Positions 55,907 through 64,000 of a stretch of 64,000 nt of DNA are shown here, piece after piece (position 1 is the first letter of the stretch; each line of letters starts with the position of its first letter). The notes beneath the pieces are model-generated. The model saw only the letters and a program-made list of their open reading frames with translations. It was not told the origin of the DNA and searched no databases. The position numbers and the translations under genes were made by a program. The stretch comes from Eubacterium sp. (lineage in GTDB: Bacteria > Bacillota > Clostridia > Oscillospirales > Acutalibacteraceae), in assembly GCA_017445905.1 (NCBI GenBank), contig JAFSRX010000038.1, positions 56,025 to 120,024 of the forward strand. The letters are read 5' to 3'.

Positions 55907-58900
55907 GTGAAAAAACTTCTAAGCATAATTCTGTCTTTAGTTATGCTCCTTTCTGTTGTGCCCGTTTTTGAGATAACGGCTTTTGCAGCAGATTTAACAA
56001 CAGGTTCCTGCGGTGATAACGCAACATATTCATTTAATGTGGATACAGGTGCTCTCACTATCTCCGGCACAGGAGAAATGAAGGATTATGCATATTCGGC
56101 ATCTCCGTTTTACAGTAATACTGAAATCGTTTCAGTTGTAATAAAAAACGGAATTACAAGTATAGGAAACAATACCTTTAGACAGTGTCGCAGCATTACA
56201 AATATTGAAATACCTTCAACTGTTACTCGAATAGGTAACTATGCACTCAGTTATTGCCAAGGTATGGAAAGCATTTCAATTCCGAACAGCGTTACAAAAC
56301 TTGGCGAAGGTATGTTTTATGGTTGTTCGCTTCTTTCCGATATTGATTTATCAGAGAATATAAACAGTATATCTTATTGCTGTTTTACGGATTGTACGTC
56401 CCTTGAAACCATAGTTTTTCCCGATTCTGTTACAAGTATCGGAGGGCAGTCATTTCAGGGTTGTACGAAGCTGTCAGAGCTTTATATTACAAAGAATATA
56501 ACGGATATAGGTTACCTTTCATTTGGAATGTGTTCAGCGCTGACAAGTATTCAGGTAGATTCTGCTAATTCGAAGTATGATAGCCGCGATGACTGCAACG
56601 CGATTATTGAAAAAAGTACTAACAACTTGATTATAGGCGGCAACGAAACCGTAATACCGAGCAGTATTAAATCTATCAGTTTATATGCGTTTTACGGATG
56701 TAGTGGAATTACGGATGTAAATATTCCAAGCGGCGTACTGAGTATAGGAAATCGGGCGTTTTATAACTGTTCGTCGCTCGAAAGCATTACAATACCCGAC
56801 AGTGTTGAAAGTATTGGTGAAAGTGCTTTTGAAAATACGCCATACTTTAACGACGCTTCCAACTGGAATGGCAATGTGCTTTATATTAACAGTTCCTTGA
56901 TAAAGTGTGAGGAAAGCTACAGCGGCGATTTTATTGTACCTGAAAATGTTACCTGCATTGCTTCAAATGCTTTTATTGGATGCACGGGTTTGACTTCTGT
57001 GAGTATACCCGATACTGTTAAAGTGATTTGCAGTGCAACGTTTTACAACTGTACAGGACTGACGAGCATTGTGTTGCCTGAACACACAAAACGAATTGAA
57101 TCAAGTGCATTTGGCGATTGTAAAGGTTTAAATAATATAACATTCAACAATGGTCTTTGCAGTATCGGTAGAGATGCGTTCCGAGGATGTGACAAGCTCA
57201 AAACGCTCATAGTTCCAAAAAGTGTTGAGAGCATTGAAACCTTTGCGTTTTACTGTTCTGCGCTTGAATCTGTAACGATTAAGTCGTTTGATTGCAAAAT
57301 TTACGACAGTAGCTATACAATTATAAGCACAGCGACAATCAAAGCGTGTTCTGGCTCAACGGCTGAATCATATGCTATAACTTATTCAAGAGCTTTTGAA
57401 TCTATCGGGCATCAGTATGAAGAAGTAGAACGGGTAGAACCACCCTCATATACTGAAAATGGTTATTCTAAAAGCATTTGTTCTGTTTGCGGAAATGAAA
57501 AAACAGAACCGCTGGTTATATTTAAGGACACGATGGTTGACTATACCAACCGTTATATAAATGGTGGTGTAAGCACTATTCTCCCAGCAGGAAAGAGCTG
57601 TGTCTATAACGGTCGCTTGTATGTCCGATTTGACAGAACAATTGCAAACTACAGTGGTATTTTTTCGAGCAATATGAAGTTTGCAGAATTAACTGACTTA
57701 GAAACATATGACATTTTTAAGCAGTTAGTTGCAGGCGGAAACAAGACATATTATATTGTCGGAGGTGTTAAAAGCGGAGATAATTGGGTTAATCAGTATT
57801 CGGGAACGGCGATATCTTCTGAGTTGCTTCAATGGAATTCAGGTGAGCCAAGTAGTACTGATGGAAGTGAGGCGCAGCTTTCTATTGTTACTTCAAATGG
57901 CTTATTGAACGATATTTCAATTTCTTCACAAACACCGGGATTCATTGTGTCAATAGACAAACCAACACTTAGTGGTTTGGTTAAAGGTGAAGCTTATTAT
58001 AAAACAAACAAATACGTATATTTTAACGAATCGTTACCATATATCTATGATAAGATAATATGCGAGTATTTAGGTGGAAATCTTGCAACTGTTACAAGCA
58101 GCGAGGAAAACAATGTTGTTAAAACGTTTTCGGCAACATATGGTGATGTTGTATTAGGCGCTGAAAGAAACACAAGCGGTAATTTTGAATGGGTTACAGG
58201 TGAACCGTTTTCTTATACTAATTGGGCAAGCGGAGAGCCAAATAACTCATCAAATTACAACGGACAGTTTTTTATACATTTAGGCAGTGCAGGTACTTGG
58301 GATGATGATAATGATAAAACAACGTCAAACACTAAATCTAATAATGGTTTTGTGTGCGAATATGAACCGACGTCTCTTTCTGTCAGAATAGATCAGGATT
58401 TAACACACAATGTTGCTGACAGCGAAATCCACATTCTCGCAAACTATCCTGATGGAACTTCAAACGATATTACAAATATCGCAACATTTACAAAAGCCTA
58501 TGTAGACGGTTGCTGTAGGATTTCTGCTTCAGCTACAAAACCAAACGGCGAAGTGATTAAATGCACTCAGGATATCCCTGTTGAAGGCGAACACACCTAT
58601 GTGCAACAGACGGTAACAAGCGCAACCTGTACCAAGGACGGAAAGCTGGCTAATATTTGTTCTATCTGTAAATCGAGATATGATGAAATTGTTCCGGCAA
58701 CAGGACATTCATATACCGTTAGCAAGCGTGTTGAACCGACATGTACAGGGTCTGGTTACATTCAGTATACCTGCTCTGTTTGCGGTGATAAGTACAGAGA
58801 AACACTTGATTCATTAGGACATTATTATGATGGTGAACCTGAAACAGTTGAGGCAACCTGTAACGCGGATGGAACCATTACCTACACCTGTTCCCGTTGC

Positions 58901-61690
58901 GGAGAAACGCATGTTGAAACGATAGAATCACAGGGACATCAGTATGTAATAAGTGAAACCGTTGAGGCTACCTGTACACAGAGTGGATATAAAATATATG
59001 CCTGTTCTGTTTGCGGGGATACATACAAAGAAACAACAGATGCGGCAACAGGTCACAGTTATGTTTCTAATACAGTTTCTCCGACTTGTACCGAAAGGGG
59101 TTATACAGAATACACCTGCTCGGCTTGCTGTGTATCTTACCAGTCAAATTATACGGATGCAATCGGTCATGATTTTGAAACCTATGTATTCAATAATGAC
59201 GCAACGGATTTGTTTGACGGAACCGAAACCGCACAGTGTACAAGATGTGACGCGACTGATACAAGAAACGTTGAAACGACAACAGTATACTCTGACAGCA
59301 TTTCAGTTGTAGCAGGAAGCGAAATATCTGTGCCCGTAAGAATAAAAAACAATTCGGGTGCGATGGGCTTTGCACTTGAGTTTGAGTATGATGCAACTGT
59401 ATTAACGCCCGTATCCGTAGAAAAAGGAAACCTTATTACAAGCGGTCTTGACGATAACCTTCAGGGCGATGCTGTTCCGGGCAAATTCAAAGTTGTATGG
59501 TACGGCACCGAAAACTTGACGGATAATGGAATACTGCTATACTTGAATTTTACTGTCAGCGACAGAGCAAGCGGTAATACAACAATAGGTGTTAGTTATA
59601 TTCAAGACGACACCTTTAACGAGAGTTTTGAAGATGTTGTATTAGCGTGTGAAGATATTGATATCAGCATTACAAATTCAAGTTCAGCAACCTGGTATCA
59701 AGGTGCTTTAACTCCATCAGTGAGCGAAGTTACAGCAGGTGCGACTTTCTGCATCTCGATTGACGGTAACGGCTCGAGCAGTGAGTTGACTGACGCAACG
59801 CATACCATCAGTTTTGATAATACCGCGTTTACTTTCCTTGGCTATGCCGATGCTAATCAGCACCTTGTCCAGACAAGCACTGTGAGCAGTACAGGTGAAA
59901 TAACCCTTATTACAAATAACGGACATACCTATAACGCAAGAACGCCGGGAGAAGTTTTTGATACTTTGGGTATAAAGTATTTGCTGTTCAAAGCGAATGA
60001 CTATGCAAACAGCGGCAATTACAGCTTTGGTTACTCAATAAGCGGTACAACCGGCTTTGAGGATGTCAGTACTGTAGGTTGCGATATTAAAATCAATGCT
60101 TCCGCAACCAGTGAAGTTGCTAACATCTATATTGAAAACGGTCTTTCGGGCGAATTTACGGATACTGTTACAGTTCCCGTATATATTTCAAACAACAAGG
60201 GTGTTATGGGTTATATGATTAATTTCGAGTATAACCCGGACGAACTTGAAATTGTATTAGCACAGAGAGGCTCGTCATTCCCCGGAAACTTTAACGATAC
60301 TATTGGCATTGATGAAGAAGGAACGTTTTCGGTCCTGTGGAGCGGAAATGACGCTGTATCAACCGATGGAATATTAATGTATCTTACGTTCAGGGTTCTG
60401 ACGGATGAATATGTAGTTTCACCGATTACGATTACCTATTCGCAGGATGATACGTTTAACAGCGATTATGATGACGTAGTGTTCAATTGTATCAGCGGAA
60501 GCATTCACCTGAATGAGGAAGAAAGCCATCAGTTCATTGACGAGGTTGTTAGTCCTACGCCTAATTCAAAGGGTTACACAAAGCATATCTGCACAAACTG
60601 CGGTTATTCCTATACGGATAATGAAACTGACTACGCAAATGATATGAGCGCACTTGAGGCGGCTCTTGAAAAGGTGACAGGGTATGATTCAGCAGATTAT
60701 TCCGCGTCATCATATCAACAGCTTCAAAGCGTATATTCATCGTATCTTGATTATCCGAATAGATCTATTCCTCAAACAACGATTGATAACGCGACAAGCG
60801 ACATTTTAACTGCCATCTCAAATCTTGTTCCGTATCTGTACTTAACCGTTAAAGGTGAAAACGGAACAGTAAGCGTTTCCGGCTATGAGCAAGCGGATAA
60901 GTATTCTGTTCTGTTCGGTGAAACAATTACCTTAACCGCTACAGCTGATGAGGGATATGTATTTGACGGATGGTACGAAACTGTGACAAAGCGTATTCGT
61001 TCCAATGATGAAACCTTCACCTTTAAGATTACTTCAAACACTGATTTTGAGGCGAGGTTCATTAAAGAACAATCAGCAACATTAACATTCGCTAATGATA
61101 GCGGCTGGGTTGCCGGTAAGGTTTCAAGGACGGTCAGTGAATGGGCTGAAGTAACAACTATAGAAGAATTGTTACCGAACGTTCCGTATAAGCTTGGTTA
61201 CACAAACGGCAGATGGGTTTATGATAACGCTACAGTTATTCAGAAACTTCAGAACGGTGAAAACGTAACCATTACGCCTGAATATGATGAAACGGATTAT
61301 GAGAATCCTGTCATTCCGACGCCGCTTGGTGATGAACCTGCTTTAGATTTGTATTATCAGCTTGACGAGGATAATAGCATCGGTTCATTTACAATGGCGG
61401 CAGGCTTCCCAACTGATTGTCAGGTTGAATCAATAGGCATTGCTTTCTACTATAAGAAAGCAAGTTCGTTTAACCCGACCAACTTTGATTTGAATATTAA
61501 CAACAAAATGACCACATCAAAGTTTGAAGCCTCTAATGAGGACGGAATTTATACGGTTGATGTCAAGAAGTTCACATCATACTATAACTGGTCTGCGAGA
61601 GGTTATGTAACCTACTATGATAAAGACGGCAATTTGAAAATCGCATATTCAAATCAAATCAATATCATAGACAGAGAGCAGATAGGATAG
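55907..61690 (+). CDS. 1927-aa LRR, C-type-lectin-like and multi-cohesin protein (operon B)
   Basis: GTG start at 55907, 10 bp after AAGGAG; the ATG at 55865 lies within the hairpin and would add 14 non-signal residues. Signal peptide about 1-27. One long BspA/LRR_5 block (about 32-500), C-type-lectin-like domain (about 684-818, GGNLATVTSSEEN, then WDDDND), five or six cysteine-pair repeats (about 895-1120), cohesin (about 1125-1258), cohesin-like (about 1262-1400), cohesin (about 1403-1538), FIVAR-like helices, InlB-type repeat, and beta domain to the end. It lacks the last cysteine-repeat block of the operon A protein and two of its LRR blocks. The block PGKFKVVWYGTENLTDNGIL is identical in both. 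Confidence 0.83.
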   Translation: MKKLLSIILSLVMLLSVVPVFEITAFAADLTTGSCGDNATYSFNVDTGALTISGTGEMKDYAYSASPFYSNTEIVSVVIKNGITSIGNNTFRQCRSITNIEIPSTVTRIGNYALSYCQGMESISIPNSVTKLGEGMFYGCSLLSDIDLSENINSISYCCFTDCTSLETIVFPDSVTSIGGQSFQGCTKLSELYITKNITDIGYLSFGMCSALTSIQVDSANSKYDSRDDCNAIIEKSTNNLIIGGNETVIPSSIKSISLYAFYGCSGITDVNIPSGVLSIGNRAFYNCSSLESITIPDSVESIGESAFENTPYFNDASNWNGNVLYINSSLIKCEESYSGDFIVPENVTCIASNAFIGCTGLTSVSIPDTVKVICSATFYNCTGLTSIVLPEHTKRIESSAFGDCKGLNNITFNNGLCSIGRDAFRGCDKLKTLIVPKSVESIETFAFYCSALESVTIKSFDCKIYDSSYTIISTATIKACSGSTAESYAITYSRAFESIGHQYEEVERVEPPSYTENGYSKSICSVCGNEKTEPLVIFKDTMVDYTNRYINGGVSTILPAGKSCVYNGRLYVRFDRTIANYSGIFSSNMKFAELTDLETYDIFKQLVAGGNKTYYIVGGVKSGDNWVNQYSGTAISSELLQWNSGEPSSTDGSEAQLSIVTSNGLLNDISISSQTPGFIVSIDKPTLSGLVKGEAYYKTNKYVYFNESLPYIYDKIICEYLGGNLATVTSSEENNVVKTFSATYGDVVLGAERNTSGNFEWVTGEPFSYTNWASGEPNNSSNYNGQFFIHLGSAGTWDDDNDKTTSNTKSNNGFVCEYEPTSLSVRIDQDLTHNVADSEIHILANYPDGTSNDITNIATFTKAYVDGCCRISASATKPNGEVIKCTQDIPVEGEHTYVQQTVTSATCTKDGKLANICSICKSRYDEIVPATGHSYTVSKRVEPTCTGSGYIQYTCSVCGDKYRETLDSLGHYYDGEPETVEATCNADGTITYTCSRCGETHVETIESQGHQYVISETVEATCTQSGYKIYACSVCGDTYKETTDAATGHSYVSNTVSPTCTERGYTEYTCSACCVSYQSNYTDAIGHDFETYVFNNDATDLFDGTETAQCTRCDATDTRNVETTTVYSDSISVVAGSEISVPVRIKNNSGAMGFALEFEYDATVLTPVSVEKGNLITSGLDDNLQGDAVPGKFKVVWYGTENLTDNGILLYLNFTVSDRASGNTTIGVSYIQDDTFNESFEDVVLACEDIDISITNSSSATWYQGALTPSVSEVTAGATFCISIDGNGSSSELTDATHTISFDNTAFTFLGYADANQHLVQTSTVSSTGEITLITNNGHTYNARTPGEVFDTLGIKYLLFKANDYANSGNYSFGYSISGTTGFEDVSTVGCDIKINASATSEVANIYIENGLSGEFTDTVTVPVYISNNKGVMGYMINFEYNPDELEIVLAQRGSSFPGNFNDTIGIDEEGTFSVLWSGNDAVSTDGILMYLTFRVLTDEYVVSPITITYSQDDTFNSDYDDVVFNCISGSIHLNEEESHQFIDEVVSPTPNSKGYTKHICTNCGYSYTDNETDYANDMSALEAALEKVTGYDSADYSASSYQQLQSVYSSYLDYPNRSIPQTTIDNATSDILTAISNLVPYLYLTVKGENGTVSVSGYEQADKYSVLFGETITLTATADEGYVFDGWYETVTKRIRSNDETFTFKITSNTDFEARFIKEQSATLTFANDSGWVAGKVSRTVSEWAEVTTIEELLPNVPYKLGYTNGRWVYDNATVIQKLQNGENVTITPEYDETDYENPVIPTPLGDEPALDLYYQLDEDNSIGSFTMAAGFPTDCQVESIGIAFYYKKASSFNPTNFDLNINNKMTTSKFEASNEDGIYTVDVKKFTSYYNWSARGYVTYYDKDGNLKIAYSNQINIIDREQIG

Positions 61691-61699
61691 GAGGTGCTT

Positions 61700-62008
61700 A
61701 TGAATAAGAAAACAAAAATAATTGCTGTTATCAGCGCCATATGTATATTATTCACAGGTGCCCTTATCGCTCTAGCCGACCAGGAAAACGAGTTAGATGT
61801 TCCGCACGAACATGAATTTCAGATAACGGCTTTTGATTCTCATACAGGCACAATAACCTTTAAATGCGAGATATGTGATGAAGAAACGACCGATAGATTC
61901 ATTAACCACATTAACGAGAGAGGTTATGAGCCTATTGATATGAATCATGACGGAATCGTTAATGGTAAAGATTTTGCGTATTTAATGCGAAATTATGATA
62001 GACAATAA
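61700..62008 (+). CDS. Small secreted protein with a single dockerin F-hand (operon B)
   Basis: 102 aa from ATG 61700, just after AGGAGGT; a GTG at 61694 overlaps the site. Signal peptide 1-27. It has HEHEFQITAFD, C56 and C59, then INERGY and one F-hand DMNHDGIVNGKDFAYL (D80, N82, D84, D91). Same architecture as the operon A protein at 42092. The missing second F-hand is thus conserved in both, not a local truncation. Confidence 0.77.
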   Translation: MNKKTKIIAVISAICILFTGALIALADQENELDVPHEHEFQITAFDSHTGTITFKCEICDEETTDRFINHINERGYEPIDMNHDGIVNGKDFAYLMRNYDRQ

Positions 62009-62054
62009 AAATCTATACATTTATTTCGTTTTAGATAACAGGGCAGTAAAGGAA

Positions 62055-62078
62055 AACGGCAGAGTAAAATCTGCCGTT
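62055..62078 (+). terminator. Terminator of operon B
   Basis: AACGGCAGA / TCTGCCGTT with loop GTAAAA, identical to the operon A terminator. Confidence 0.85.
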
Positions 62079-62108
62079 TTTCTCTTCAACAAAAAAGCCA
62101 TAAAAAAT

Positions 62109-62140
62109 AAGTGGTCAAATAAGTGGTCAATAAGTGGTCA
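62109..62140. repeat. AAGTGGTCA cluster 6
   Basis: Three perfect copies at 62109-62117, 62121-62129 and 62132-62140, with 11-12 bp period. The recombinase reading frame ends inside the cluster. Confidence 0.8.
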
Positions 62141-63767
62141 AAGGCGTTTTTGACGAAAAAATCCCTCTTTTGAGCTCCGAGATTTTCGGGCTTTTGAGAG
62201 GGATTTTTATTGGGCTCTTATTCTTTTTTTGCAGCCATAGGAGCAGTTTTTCGGCGGTTCTTTTGTGCAAGTAAAAAGAAGAAAAACCGCTATTTCTAGC
62301 GGTTTTTCGTGGTGGAGCACAGAGCAGCGAATCCGATAATGACTCTATGTCTTCAACTTTTACGCTGAATGAATTTTTCTTGTAATTCAAGTAAAACAGA
62401 AGTTTGTCATCGTACAGAACAACGGCGTTAACGAAGGTATCAATCAGGAATTTGCGGTTGCGCTGTTTTGACAAATCCAGATTCTTGGCTTTGCTGAAGA
62501 ACTCCAAATACTGTTCCCGTGTGTATTGAGGCTTGGAAATCTGCTCTTGAATCATTTGCAGTTCCAGGTCTTTTCTCTTGTCCTCAAGTTCCTGTAATCG
62601 CTGTTTTGTGGAATCGGTGATAATGCCCTGTTCAATAGCGTTCAGCATATTGTTAATTGAGATGTTCACCTTGCTTAACTGCTTTTCAAGCAATGGCAGG
62701 TTCACATTCTCCGATTCCTGATATGCCAGTAATTGTTCTATGGCGCTGTTAATGAACTCGTCATTAGAGAGTGAGTTGACAACCTGCGTCAAAACAAGGT
62801 TTTCAATCCAATCTTTTTTAACGGCTTTCTTGTGGCAGCCCTTCTTCCGCTTGCCATTCAGGCATTTATAGTAACGATAAGTTACGCCGCTTCTGGCGTT
62901 GCCGCTCTCGCCGTCCATATAGGACAAACAGTCGCCGCAAAACAGCTTAGTGCTTAAAATATATTCTTCCTTCGCCTTGTATTTGCCAGCGTGGTGCTTG
63001 TTAGTTTCAACACGCATCTGAACCCGTTCGAATAATTCTTTAGGGACAATGGCGGGAATGCCGTCCGGAACGACTATATCTCGGTATTTGTATTCGCCGA
63101 TGTATCTGCGGTTTGTCATCATATTGGTTACAACGGTTAATGAAAGCCGCTTTCCGGTTTTTCCTCTGATGCCCTTACGATAAAGCCGCTCAATGATTTC
63201 CTTAACAGGCACACCGTTATCATAACAGTTAAAGGCGTACAAAACATACGGAGCTGTTGCATCGTCAATAACGAAATGCTGCTCGCTGTCAATCTTATAG
63301 CCGAAAGGAACAGTGCCACCGTTGAATTTACACTTGTATGCATTTTCGGTTTGCCCACGGATTATTTTCTCTGCAAGCTCAACGGAATAGTATTCTGCCA
63401 TACCTTCCAAAACGGATTCAAGAATAATGCCTTCCGCACCTTCACTGATACTTTCTGTTGCAGATATTACCTTTACGCCGTTTTTGCGCAGCTGTGCTTT
63501 ATAGTGAGCGGAGTCATAACGATTACGGGCGAAGCGGTCCAACTTCCAAACGATGATAACATCAAAATTGCCCTTGGCACTGTCAGATATCATTTTCAAA
63601 AATGACGGGCGGTTATCTGTTTTAGCGGAAAGTGCTCTGTCAATATATGTGTCAACAATAGTAATGCCTTGCTTCTCAGCATACGCGTTGCACTCACGAA
63701 GCTGACCTTCAATGGACTCTTCACGCTGATTGTCGGACGAGTATCTTGCATAGATTACACCTTTCAC
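62127..63767 (-). CDS. Large serine recombinase
   Basis: 546 aa from GTG 63767, placed after GGAGGTG (63780-63774); a longer frame to 63827 has no site. N-terminal resolvase catalytic domain starting VIYARYSSDNQ, with the second serine of YSS as probable nucleophile. Then come the Recombinase domain (GGTVPFGYKID), zinc-ribbon FCGDCLSY / CLNGKRKKGC, and a coiled-coil (about 375-425). It catalyses integration or excision of a mobile element. The last 60 residues (from APPRKTARNSGF) run through hairpins and AAGTGGTCA repeats and look like accidental read-through of element-end DNA, so the natural end is uncertain. Confidence 0.88.
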   Translation of the reverse strand: MKGVIYARYSSDNQREESIEGQLRECNAYAEKQGITIVDTYIDRALSAKTDNRPSFLKMISDSAKGNFDVIIVWKLDRFARNRYDSAHYKAQLRKNGVKVISATESISEGAEGIILESVLEGMAEYYSVELAEKIIRGQTENAYKCKFNGGTVPFGYKIDSEQHFVIDDATAPYVLYAFNCYDNGVPVKEIIERLYRKGIRGKTGKRLSLTVVTNMMTNRRYIGEYKYRDIVVPDGIPAIVPKELFERVQMRVETNKHHAGKYKAKEEYILSTKLFCGDCLSYMDGESGNARSGVTYRYYKCLNGKRKKGCHKKAVKKDWIENLVLTQVVNSLSNDEFINSAIEQLLAYQESENVNLPLLEKQLSKVNISINNMLNAIEQGIITDSTKQRLQELEDKRKDLELQMIQEQISKPQYTREQYLEFFSKAKNLDLSKQRNRKFLIDTFVNAVVLYDDKLLFYLNYKKNSFSVKVEDIESLSDSLLCAPPRKTARNSGFSSFYLHKRTAEKLLLWLQKKNKSPIKIPLKSPKISELKRGIFSSKTPLTTY

Positions 63768-64000
63768 GGTAATCACCTCCAAGTGCATAGTAACTCTTAA
63801 AAAGTCAATTAGCAAGTCATTTTTCAAAATAGTGTTTTACTGTCCAAAAAATGTCACTTGAAGGTGAATTTCAGCAATGCGCAAAGCCAAAAATCTTAAC
63901 GAGCTCCGGGCAATATTCCTGTCATATAACAATAAAAAGGCGGAAAAATTCTTCCGGTCTTTGATGATTGATTGGGCAGTGGCAAGGTTACTGTCCACAA
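63768..64000. other. Window end, no assigned gene
   Basis: A plus-strand frame from ATG 63877 (MRKAKNLNELRAIFLSYNN) stays open to the window edge, but only 41 codons are visible and it has no good ribosome site. Confidence 0.3.

Overview
The window reads as a low-to-medium GC gut Firmicute, most likely an Oscillospiraceae/Ruminococcus-like bacterium. The grounds are AGGAGG-type ribosome sites, sigma-A-like promoters, the murA/walJ/rlmH backbone, cohesin and dockerin modules, BspA-type leucine-rich repeats, cysteine-pair repeats and InlB-type repeats. No species can be named from the sequence alone.

Layout. 1-6128 is ordinary chromosome: murA, a WalJ/YycJ-like hydrolase, rlmH, a PqqD-like protein, a membrane-anchored unknown and a beta-lactamase-fold hydrolase. 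6.2-43.6 kb is accessory DNA rich in large secreted proteins: a 2916-aa InlB/SpaA-type protein with a DUF6273 partner, a 56-aa peptide gene behind a consensus promoter, an ECF transporter S component, a sortase-motif surface protein, a BspA-like protein, a kinase/HTH/zinc-ribbon operon, and operon A. Operon A (26712-42415) encodes a membrane-anchored cohesin, a giant dockerin protein with a CHAP-like peptidase domain, a 2882-aa LRR/lectin/cohesin protein and a tiny single-F-hand dockerin protein. 42.5-43.6 kb is an attachment-site array with an intact tRNA-Tyr, several tRNA-Tyr and tRNA-Thr 3' fragments and two small inserts inside T-loops. 43.8-48.6 kb is a restriction-modification island (Dam-like methylase, MutH/Sau3AI-like nuclease, HNH nuclease, second methylase, DUF262/DUF1524 protein). 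49.7-62.0 kb is operon B, a diverged paralogue of operon A with the same gene order. A large serine recombinase closes the window on the minus strand.

How it fits together. In each operon the anchor cohesin would hold dockerin-bearing proteins at the membrane, while the large LRR/lectin protein offers further cohesins. No glycoside hydrolase is present, so this looks like a cohesin-dockerin adhesion or display complex rather than a cellulosome. Clusters of a 9-bp repeat (AAGTGGTCA) lie at six positions, always between gene modules, and at two of them next to tRNA fragments. I infer that they are integrase arm-type sites left by serial integration of surface-protein and defence modules, but no tyrosine integrase gene is in the window.
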